A stretch of DNA of 64,000 nt, taken from Micractinium sp. NFX-FRZ. Taxonomy: Eukaryota; Chlorophyta; Trebouxiophyceae; Chlorellales; Chlorellaceae. Below, in pieces: positions 46,861 to 56,304 of this stretch (positions are counted from its first letter, which is position 1; the number at the start of each line of letters is the position of its first letter). The translations under genes were made by a program, and so were the position numbers. Under the pieces are notes generated by a model. That model saw nothing but the letters and a program-made list of their open reading frames with translations, ran no database searches and was not told the origin of the DNA. Location: positions 1 through 64,000 of the forward strand of contig JAPTJF010000183.1 of the NCBI GenBank assembly GCA_029339195.1, read 5' to 3'.

Positions 46861-47539
46861 GGCGGGGGGCAGGCAGCAGGCGGGCCCGCGGTGTGTGTGC
46901 CTGCACTGCCTGCCGGCTGGGACGTGCGGGCTGGGCAGGCCGGCCAAAGGCTGCCTCATCCGTGGGCCTGGCTGCTCCCGCCCTGCTGCGACGGATGCCT
47001 CGGGTTCCCACCCACCTGCCTGCCTTTGCCTTCCCCCGATTCCCCGTCGCCTCCTGCCCTGCTCCTCCTTCCCTGCTGCATCTTCCCTCGCTCCTTTCTC
47101 CTGTATGCTCGCTCCGCTTCTGTTGCTTGACACTGCTGCCCCTGCCTGCTGACCCTGCCGCTAACTGATTGACCGCTCCCGACGCTCACCCCGCCCCTTC
47201 ACCACGTCACACTGCCTTCTCTGTCTCCTCCACTCTTTCTAGCTAGCACACACCAGCGACTGGCTGCCTTGTATCATTTCGCTCGCGCCTTGTTCAAAAC
47301 CTTATGGAACAGTCAAATTGCAGTTGTGAAAAGCATCGGGGAGTGCTGCTGCAGAGGTGTGTAGGGGGCTGCTAAGGCGTCCAGCTCTGGCTCAGTGCTG
47401 CTTTGCACAACGGCACGGCGCTTCAACAAGTGAAGGCTGGGGCCCGCCATGCAGGCGGCCAAGGGCCCCCTGCGCTGCCCTTGAACATCTTGGGCGCGCT
47501 GCCCCACATGTCACGACTCCCAGCCGCTGCTCCGTAGGC
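46861..47539. other. Convergent 3' region, ARFRP1-like / acidic protein
   Basis: Spacer between two facing stop codons. No gene and no TGTAA signal are seen. Confidence 0.5.
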
Positions 47540-50215
47540 TTACGACACGCAGCACTGCCCTCGGCGCTCCTCCTCCTCCTCTCCATCCTCATCCTCATCA
47601 TCATCACCCTCCTCCTCATCCTCCTCATCCCCATCAGAGTTCTCCTCCTCCTCGTCCTCATCCCCCTCCTCTCCATCCTCCTCATCCTCATCCTCCTCAC
47701 CAGAGCCGCCCTCGCTCCCGCTGCTCTCGCTGCCCGACAGCTCATCCTCCAAGCTGCCCACCTCCGCCTCCGACATGCCCAGCATGTGGGCAGCTGCCTG
47801 GCGGAATTCGCTGTCGTTGGCGCACCTGCACGGCACGGTGGCGCAGCATGCGCATGAGGTGCTGCTGCCTCCCTTGCCTGCAGCCTGCAGCACGCTGCCG
47901 GCCCCAGCGCAGCACATTGCACATGGAAATGCTGCTGCTACCTCGGCTTGCACACTGCGGCCTGCCCCACGCTGCACTGCACGGCAGCAATGCAACGCTG
48001 TAGCGTGGCACCAATGTAGCATGGCAGCAATGCAACGCTGTAGCACTCGTGCGCCGCAAGGCAGAGGGATTGCTGCTGCGGAGCACACCTGGGCAGCTGC
48101 TCAGCCTCCTCCTCCTCGAGACCACCCTCTTCGCCGCCCTCCTCGCCGCCACCGCCCTCCTCGCCCTCCTCCTCGCCCTCCTGCTCGCCGCCCTCCTCCT
48201 CCGCCTCCTCCTCCGCCTCCTGCCGCCTGAGCAGCTTGCGTGCACGCCGCAGGGACCAGCCCACAGCTGGCCGGATGCACTGCCCCTGCAGCATGCCAGG
48301 GAGGGGCCAGGCTCAGTGACAGTGGGGTCAGCAGCAGCGCCGTACGGAACCGCCTCCTGACATGTGGCACATTCACCTGCCCACAAGTCAGGCCGCGTGC
48401 AGGGGGGCCAACCTGGCAGCATGGGTGTGCACACCAGAGCAGGGCAAGCTGCAGCACATGCGGATGGCAGGGGGCGGGGCGCAGCGGGACAAGTTGCCGC
48501 ACACCATGCCCTGGGCCAAGCGAGACAGCAGGGCGCAGGGGGCAGGCCAGCGGCGGCCCGGGTCAGCTTGCCTCCACATAAATAGCACGTGCTTCTGTGT
48601 TCATCCACTCCACCTGGCCCCACCACGCCTCCCAGATGTCGCCCGCCTCCAGCCCCTGCGCTCCGTCAGCCGCCAGGCTGGCGATGGCCCCAAAGGCGGC
48701 GGCATACCCCTGGCGGCAGAGGGAAGGGGAGCAGCAGGGAAGGGGATGGGCAGCAGGAGGGTGGGGGCCAGAGGGCGGGTCCCAGAGGGGGCAGGGCTGC
48801 TGGCAGGCGGCAGGCAGAAAACAGCATGCGTGGCGTCGCATGTGAGCAGCCTTGGCAGAGCATGATGGTCCACTGCGCCCCCCCCTCCCCCCCCGGCACA
48901 CCGCCCGGACTGTGCTCGACCCTGCGCCTGCCCACTTGCTGCCCCACCCCACCTCCTCTCAGGAAAGACCCACCACCCTGCCCCACCCACCCACCTCCAC
49001 ACGTGCCCACTTGCTGCCCCACCCACACCTCCCTCCTCCCCCACCCTGCCCCACCCCACCCACCCACCTCCACCATGTCCTTGTGCAGCTCCATGCGCCC
49101 CGCCTTCTTGCGCCCCCCCATGTCGTCCCGGCTGACCTTCTCCAGAGGCAGCAGCTGCAGGCTTGGGGTCCCCCTGCAGAAGCGCCGCTCCCCCTTGCCG
49201 CGCACCACCTGCGGGGGAGAGCAGCCAGCTGTGCTCAGGCTGCGCCCGGCCCCTCGCCGCCGCCGCCACCACCACCGCCACCAGCCAGGAGCGGCACTTG
49301 TGTTGCCGGCAATGGATCAGGGTCAGTGGCAGGCCCTTCAGACCCACCTGGTTGGCTGCCTGTCAGCCAGGCATCCATCCAAAAGGGCATATGATCTAAG
49401 AGCGCCAGAGCTGTGGTGTCCCAGTGCCGCCACCACCCCCGCTCTACCCCGCCCACCTGGTTGGCTGCCTCGTTCCAGGGGTCCAAGGGGCCCCATGTCT
49501 CGCTGAACCAGCCGTTCAGGTCTGCCGCCTCCAGCGCACCCTCCACCCGGCTCCTGGGAAGCGAGGAAGATGAGCAGGGCAGGGCAGGGCAAGGCAGGGC
49601 AGGGGAAGTGTGTGTCAGCTTGGGCCAGCGGCAAGGCCTGTACACAGGGCAGGGCAGGATAGGGTAGGGCAGGGCAGGAGAGGGCAGGGAAGGGCAAGTG
49701 TGCGTCAGCTGGGGTCAGCAGCAAGGCCTGTACACAGGGATCCGTGTGCAGGAAGCAACAGTGAAAGGGTGGACCTGCGAGCCCTGGTGTGCGCTGCACA
49801 TCCCCAGTGCAGGGCCGCCCCCCATGTGGCTCACTGTTCGTTTCCTGCCGCCTCCGCCAGCGCGGCGGCCAGACGCGGCGACAGCCAGCCAGCCCTGCAG
49901 CTGCCGCAGGTGCAGGTCGACTTCTTCTGCAGTGTGCAGATCACATGCAGCATCTCAATTTTAATTTCAGTGCAACGTAGTTTCACGAATGTCAGTGGCA
50001 GCACTGCTGGTAATTGGCAAGCTGGGGGGCGGGCCGGCTCCCGGGCCCAAGTGCCGCTGGCGGTGGCGGTGGTGGCTTGCAGGGCGGGGTGTACTCGAGC
50101 GCCAGTCATGGCGAGGCCTATACCCCCGCTGGCGACGCTCTCGGCTCACTTTACGCTGCTTGGCCGGCCGGGTTTGGCGGCCGGCCGCCCCGGAAGCGGC
50201 GCGCTTGGGCGGCAT
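47540..50215 (-). CDS. Acidic protein with CxCxxC motif, function unknown
   Basis: I do not recognise a named family. Seven exons (50215-50150, 49926-49835, 49553-49457, 49208-49068, 48709-48572, 48285-48089, 47825-47540) give 1017 nt, 338 residues. The N-terminus is strongly basic, MPPKRAASGAAGRQTRPAKQ, and could be a nuclear signal. It runs into KKSTCTCGSCRAGWLSPRLA, a compact Cys cluster (C-x-C-x2-C) that could bind a metal. The middle has several Trp-rich conserved-looking stretches: DLNGWFSETWGPLDPWNEAA, KAGRMELHKDMVEGYAAAFG and AGDIWEAWWGQVEWMN. The C-terminal 120 residues are mostly Glu/Asp/Gly/Ser, in two acidic blocks split by RQAAAHMLGMSEAEVGSLED, as in histone-binding or nucleolar proteins. 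The junction from exon 5 to 6 needs a GC donor (GAG|GCAAGC). Confidence 0.7.
49560..49745. repeat. GGGCA repeats and duplicated intron segment
   Basis: Runs of AGGGC/GGGCA flank two copies of a segment ending GCAAGGCCTGTACACAGG (about 49612-49649 and 49698-49739), inside intron 2 of the acidic-protein gene. Confidence 0.85.
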
Positions 50216-51602
50216 GCGGGTGTCGGCACGAGGCGCAGCTAATCGTGCGACAACAGCGTGTGACGGTTGCAAGTGACCCGGCAGAAGGATCAACAACTTG
50301 CACGTGGTACAAACGCCGCTGGCTACACGTTCCCCAGTGTGGCAGCTGCAGCATGAGCACAGCAGGCCGGCGTCACGGCTGCGCCCAGCGGGACTAGCAA
50401 TCCTGTGCAGCCTGATTAGCGACATCCTGTTCGCGAGTTGCCTGCCCCCATCAAAGGGTCATACATCCCCAGCATCAAGGATTGCTGGACAGCACCACTG
50501 CCGGGATGGCACAGCTCCCTCTCCGCCCGCCCCCTCTTCTTCTCTACGTCAATGCACCGCCTGCAAGGTACTGCTGCACTCACAGTCACTTCCCTTACAG
50601 TATGTGGGCAGCTACAGCATGACAACGGCAACCGAGCGTAACTGATTTTGTTCCATCACGACAGCCTGCTGCCTGCCACGCTGCCACCGAGAGAGCCCCA
50701 GCTGCTCCCAACAGCCGTGCTGCCGCGTCGTGCGCCGCCGTGATGGCAGCTGCCTGGCAAAGCAGGGCCCGCCTCTTCCTTGAAAGGCGGCCCGGGTGCT
50801 GGGGCGCCCGCCCCTGGTATGGCCTGCAGGTTGAGCCACGGTGGGCCAGGGTCATTCGTGCAGCCAGGTGTGCTTGGAACGGCAGCATCGCACGCGCAGC
50901 AGCGGCGGTGGGTTGCACGACGGCAGGCAGGCAGGCCTGCTGGGTCTAGCCTGCCGGCGGCACAGTGAGATAGCAGCAGCTGCAGCAGCAGCAGCAGCGC
51001 CCCATTTGGTTTGAGGACACCGGTTGGGACCCTTCCGAATGCACTGTTTGGCAGATGCTGCCTTTGCATAGAGCTGCGGTGGCGCGCTGCACGCGCTGCT
51101 TGATTGCAGGCTGGGGACGTTCGTGCGTGCTGACTTTACAGAAGTGGGCCTGCAACAGGCATCGCTGCCATGCCATGGCCCTGCCTCTCAGGTCTGGAAG
51201 CAGAGCGCGCCCCAGCACTAAATATACGTAGGATCGGGGGCCCAACCTTGCCGCCGCCCTTCGAAGGATTCTGGCTGTGGCTGCGGCCGTCGGCCGGGCC
51301 GCCCATGCGCCTGCAGGCACCGTTTTTGCAAATGTGTGAAGTGCTTCCAAACAATGAGTGCCAAAGCAACAGTTGGCGGCGGCAAGTGGCGGCAAATGGC
51401 GGAGTTGGCGGCAGCGTGGCCCGCCCGTCTCCTAAGCGAGCATGCATCCGAAGCGCTTTTTCGGCGTTTGGATTGCTGGAGTATGTTATCGCAATCAAAA
51501 GGACAAGCCCAGCAGGCCCGCTTGTTCGCGACCGCTGTCATCTGCGTTCCGGATGCGGCGCACCTGACATTGCTTCGGCTCCCGCTATTTAAATAACAAT
51601 CA
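50216..51602. other. Divergent promoter region, acidic protein / secreted protein A
   Basis: About 1.4 kb between genes read away from each other. It contains a cluster of GGCGGC cores (51372-51412) and an AT-rich TATTTAAATA just before the ATG at 51603. No gene is recognised. Confidence 0.5.
51372..51412. promoter_or_regulatory. Cluster of TGGCGGC-type sites
   Basis: Four to five close repeats of (T/A)TGGCGG(C/A) in 40 bases, about 200 bases upstream of secreted protein A. The form TTGGCGGC resembles an E2F-type site; function is inferred only. Confidence 0.3.
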
Positions 51603-53033
51603 ATGAAGCTTGCGGCAGCCCTACTCTTCCTGCTGGCCGCTTGGGCCAGCACGGTGGAGGCCTTTACTCTGGCCCGGGCTCCACGCGTGGTGGACAGCGT
51701 CTGCGCTGGACGCAGCTGGGACTACCGGTAAATTCAGCGCGGCCGGTATTAATGTGGCCGGCGGGCGGGTGCGGGCGAGCCAAGTTGGGGGGTGCAAGAG
51801 CGGGCGGGCTTGCACACTAGCGGGAGCGGTGAGCGTATGCAACCGGTCCATGCATGTGCAATGTCCCCCATGCTCCGCTGACGCGCCCATCACTCTCATC
51901 CCAACTGTAGGTACCGTGTGGTGCGTAACCGGTGAGTGAAACTGAGAGGGTGCAAATCCTGCAGCACATCATGCAGCCACTGGCTGCACGCCTGGCAGCT
52001 GCCACGAGCTGCCTGATCAACAGCGGCCGCTGCTGCTGCCGCCGCCTCCTGTCCTCTGACCTCTCTCCCCAGCCCGCTCAAGCCTGACCCATCCTCTTCC
52101 CTGCCACTTAATTTCCAGCTACCGCGATGTGGTGCGTCGCAACTTTGCGCAAGAGGCGTTCATCATTACCGTGAAGGCAATCCGTGCTCAGGCCGTGACG
52201 AGCGGCGTGCTGCCGCGCGGCACCCGCATCGCCGGCTACCGCGCCATCAAGGGGTGCTACCATGTGAGCCTGGTAGCCTCCACCCAAAGTTCTTCTTGGC
52301 GCGCTGCTCGGCTCCTCGTGCTCTGCATTCCAAACATGCTCCTTACATGCTCCTTACGGTGTTGGCACGTGCCGCAGGCTAGCCAAGCTAGCATCTGCCA
52401 TCGTGCCTGCCCTGCCTGCCTCTCACTGCTTTGCCTGAACACATGCCCCCGCGTCCCTCTCACCTTGCCTGCCTGCATGCAGAGCATCCGCCCCGGTCGG
52501 CGCGGCGCCCAAATCAAGGGGATGTACGAGTTTTATTACATGGTCCGCTGGAGGCTGCCGGTGAGGTGCCCAGCAGCCGGCAGTAATTTGCAGCCGCCTG
52601 CGCTGCTGTGCTTGATGGTGCCCCATGCGCCCCCGCCTGCCGCAGGGGCGGCCCCGGCTGCTGCTTGCATGCAATGTGCCAGTGGCATTGCACCAAGGCA
52701 CTGCACCGTGGGTGCAAGGACGCTATCAAGTGACATTGAGCCTTGTACAGCTTGCGGGACGAGGGCGAGTGACTCGACATTGTCACGTCACGTGCATGCA
52801 GGCAGGCGGACCCCGCCAGCCTGGTGGGTGGCGTCCCAGCAGGCTGCACACACACATGCCATCGGGCAGTGCCCCATCCCTCAACCCCTCTGCCTCACCG
52901 CTGACCTCCCATCCCACCCAGTCCCCACCCGGGCCTGCAGACCGGCGTACTGGTCTGGAACAGCGTGGTCGTGACATCGGTCAACCGGCGCCGCCACCCG
53001 CATGCCCTTGTCATCAACGCGTGGATGTGGTAG
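51603..53033 (+). CDS. Small secreted protein A, function unknown
   Basis: Five exons (51603-51727, 51911-51931, 52119-52263, 52483-52560, 52941-53033) give 462 nt, 153 residues. The N-terminus is a clear signal peptide, MKLAAALLFLLAAWASTVEA, with likely cleavage after VEA. The mature part is basic and rich in Arg, Tyr and Val, with YRDVVRRNFAQEAFIITVKA, GTRIAGYRAIKGCYH, MYEFYYMVRWRLP and a hydrophobic end, ALVINAWMW. Beta-strand-rich texture with no catalytic motif; no family recognised. Exon 2 is only 21 bases and is needed to keep the frame; it codes YRVVRNR, echoing YRDVVRR at the start of exon 3. Exon 5 starts at the second of two candidate acceptors, the one that keeps the frame. Confidence 0.65.
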
Positions 53034-54603
53034 CCCAATGTGGCCCGCCTCACCAAAACACCTTGGCAGCATGGCAGCCCTGGCTGCAGCACCTGCCTGC
53101 ACCTGCAGGCTGCAACAGGTGTGGACGTGAGGGGACACGCGCCAGGTGCATCATGGCCAGCCTGCAGCTGTGGCTGTAGCAGCAGGGGCCAGCAGCCAGG
53201 GTGCGGTGACAGGAGACGGCACGCACACCTGGCGGCTGCTGCTCCGCCTGCAGCCTTGGTATCCCAGCTGCAGCTGCAGCCATCCACAAGCTCGAAACCC
53301 AACAAAACATTTTGCCTGGCACCGCGGCCAGTGCGTGTTGCTACCCCGGCCCGCTGCTGGCTGCCAGAACACAACACGCCCCTCATGACAGCCAAGCTGC
53401 CCCCCGTTTCTAAGCCCCGCGCATGTATTCCCCACTCCCCTCATCCGCATGTGTGTGTTCCCTCATCCCAGTTCGTGATTACACCCAGTTTTGCCGCCTC
53501 AGCCCTTTGACACTGACACCCTCCCCCCTGCGCACTCCTCAAACACCCCACCTTCACCCAACATGCACAGCTTGCATCGCGCCTGCCCTTACCAAACAGC
53601 GCACAATGCCCCATGCCCTGCCACTCGCCTCCCCATGCCGCTTCCAGTCGGCCCTCCACGCCACCCTTGAAGACGTTTCTCCCTGAACGATTGCCCAGCC
53701 GTTTGCCTTGACTGGCAGCACTGCACGCGGTCTGCGCGCCGGCCTGCATCAGGCAGGCTGCCTGCCCGGTCCCCTCGTGTGGCTGGCACTGCTGGCACTG
53801 CAGCCCCCATTGCAACCTACCCTGCCCTACCCTGCGGCCCTGCAGCCGCACACTGCTTGTAGCATGTGATTCTGCTGTTAGCATCTGAGCCTGGCTGGGC
53901 AGTGCGGGTGCACCACTGGTTTGTGGGGCGTGGGGCATGGGTGCATGCCGCCGTGGCCTGTTGCACGCAACGCGTGCGCCCGGAACATGTGTGTGCCAAG
54001 CTCTGCCTGGCTGGTGCAGCTGGAAGCACTCTAGTGCATCTGCAGCTCAGCTTGCACCCCTCTTGGTGCGGTGCTGCCCACAGCCTGCTTCGGCGCGCCC
54101 GGGTGCAGCTCTGCCAGGTGGTGCCAGCAGCAGTCAGGCGATGGGTCACAGTCACAGGGTTCGGTATTACAAGGGAGCTTGCGCTTGCAGAGGCAGAGGC
54201 ACGCACGGAGGGTAAGGTCTAGATTGATCTGGATGCAAGGGGATGGGGTTCAAACACTGGGGCCCAAACGCAGTCTTACTCTGGAGCGTCGCCTTAGCAG
54301 ACACCACATGAAGGTCGAAAGCAGGGCAGGGGAACGCTAGGGTCGTGGAGAGGGGCAGGCACGTGGCTGGGGCGCTGCTCCTGCCGCTGCATGCCCCACC
54401 AGCTTCATGGAAGCGGGCAGATGCATCAGCTGGCGTGCCCCTGCCTGCCCCAGCAGCGCAAGCGCCTTCTGTGGGGCAGGCGGAGGCGGCATGCAGCGCA
54501 GCTGTGACCGACGGCAGCCAAGCGTGCCGGCAAGCTGTGGAGCGGCAGCGAGCGGTGGGCGCCAGCTCCGCTGCCGCCGCTGGTGCCGGTGTTGTTTGCC
54601 AGG
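53034..54603. other. Convergent 3' region of the two secreted-protein genes
   Basis: About 1.57 kb between facing stop codons. A 118-codon + frame at 53866-54222 has no domain and is not called. A candidate poly(A) signal for protein B lies at 54167. Confidence 0.45.
54167..54171 (-). terminator. Candidate TGTAA poly(A) signal, secreted protein B
   Basis: TGTAA on the minus strand about 430 bases past the stop at 54604. The role is inferred from position. Confidence 0.35.
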
Positions 54604-55742
54604 TCAGCAAAAGCGCAGGGTGGAGGTGGCCTCGGGGTCGTAGCGGCGGTTGCCAATAAAGTAGTAGTAGTTCTGCGTGGGTGGAGAGGGGAGGGGAGGG
54701 GAGGGAGGGGCAGGGTGAGGTGTGGCCAGAGACGTTGGTCCAGGTGGGCTGGCGGCGGCAGGTGCGCTGGCAGGCCGGGAGGGAAGCGTGAAGGTACGAG
54801 GGCCAGATCATGGGCCAACTGTTTCAGAGGGGTGTCAGGCTGCACTGCCCGGCGCTCCCGGGCCCATCCCACTCACCCAGTGCTGGTTGAAGACCAGAGC
54901 CCGGTTCCTCCCCAGGTTGGCGGTGGCAGAAGTAACCCTGGCAGTTGAGCTGTACCACCTGCACCAAAGTGGTGTGGTGTGGTGTGGTGTGGTGTGGGGC
55001 ACAAGGCGGCTGGGCACATCGGAGGGGATGGCAGCACAGGCTCCTCAGGCACTGAGTGCATGCGCAGGCGAGCACCACAGGGCTGCACCAAAATGCTGCA
55101 TGGCGGCAGGCAGGTGTTGAGGACTAAGGGCGCGCGGGAATGAGCTGTCAGCCGCTGACCCGCCTGCCGCCACTGCCACTGCTCGCCCAGCAACGCTGCC
55201 TGGCACCTGGCTGTCATCACGCGGCAGCCAGCCAACCAGCCTGCCTGTGCCTGTCTGTCCGTCATGCTTACCTGTAGTTGAACTTGCACCCGGTGGAGCA
55301 GTAGCAATTGATCGTGATGCGAATGGTCCGGTTGGACTTGGACACGACGCGGCTGGGCTTCAGGCCGGTTTCGGCTGCGCTCAAGGCAGGCGCAGGGGTA
55401 GAAGGCACCCGAACTGCATCGCCATTCTCCCTGCGGCGGGAGGGTGGGCGGGGCAGGGGCAGGGGATGGTGGGGCGGGGCCCGCTCAAGCGCAAGCGTGT
55501 GCGTGGGGTATCAGGATGGGGTTGCAGTGGAGCGTTGGTGTGCAAGCGCTACCGTGGCGCTGCTTGGAGCAGGCGTGCACACTTTTCTGGTACAAGGTGG
55601 GTGCGCCTGGCACGGCACAGGCGGCGGGCACCTACCCAGCTGGCTTTGCCTCGACAATAATGACGGACTCGCCAGCGGGCCTGGCCAGGGCGGCGCCACA
55701 GAGGAGGCAGAGCGCCAGGAGCAGCGCTGTCCGGGATGCCAT
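54604..55742 (-). CDS. Small secreted protein B, function unknown
   Basis: Four exons (55742-55636, 55430-55272, 54958-54877, 54672-54604) give 417 nt, 138 residues. The N-terminus MASRTALLLALCLLCGAALA is a signal peptide. The mature protein has a short disordered lead, then strands SNRTIRITINCYCSTGCKFN (a CxCxxxC cluster and an NRT glycosylation sequon), YSSTARVTSATANLG and NQHWNYYYFIGNRRYDP, and ends in a Cys. It looks like a small beta-rich, disulfide-bonded extracellular or wall protein. No family recognised. It is convergent with secreted protein A, but I see no clear sequence kinship between them. Confidence 0.68.
54969..54998. repeat. GTGGT pentanucleotide repeat
   Basis: About six GTGGT units in intron 2 of the secreted protein B gene. 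Confidence 0.85.
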
Positions 55743-56304
55743 GGTGCCTTGGGAGCAAGGCCTGCAGGGGGTGTTGGGATGGCAGCATGGCGGGGAGGGT
55801 GAGGATAACAGGATCGCCACTCTGGGCCCCGGGCCTCCGGGAGGCACTTGTGCCACCACCGCGCGCGCTTCTGCCTGGCCCAGGGCAGCGGGAGCACAGC
55901 GTAGCCCGATGAGGGCCATCCTCCGGACAGCTCGGGGTCCCCAATGGGCCCGGCCAATCCTGCGACCATTCAAACGGCCACACAGCCGGCCGACCGGCCA
56001 AAGATGGTGATCGTAGCAATGTTGGTGCCTACCTGGTGTTGACTTGGTTCCCGCTCTCAAATTGGAATTGAACGGGTGAAGAGGAATGGTAAGGCAGGCG
56101 CCGCGTAGCGCGAGAGGGGTTATGTAGGCCCGCAAGCTCTCGCCACTTCCCTGCAGCTTCCGTATCGCCAATAACCTCCGCGTTGGGCACTGGCGTAGGT
56201 CCACAGCACTGCCAGTGAGTGATCACGTTCGGGTCAGCGGCCTCTGTACTCTGCACGACAGTGAGCTGTGCGCAAGTCGCCAGGGCCCCGTCCAGCCAAG
56301 CCAA
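55743..56304. other. Divergent promoter region, secreted protein B / F-box LRR
   Basis: 562 bases between genes read away from each other; no coding sequence is recognised. Confidence 0.5.

Noticed and set aside
51586..51595. TATTTAAATA as the TATA box of secreted protein A
   Set aside because: It lies only about 10 bases before the ATG, too close for a normal TATA-driven start that includes this ATG.
53866..54222. 118-codon + open frame between the secreted-protein genes
   Set aside because: No domain and no splice support; it lies in the expected 3' regions.
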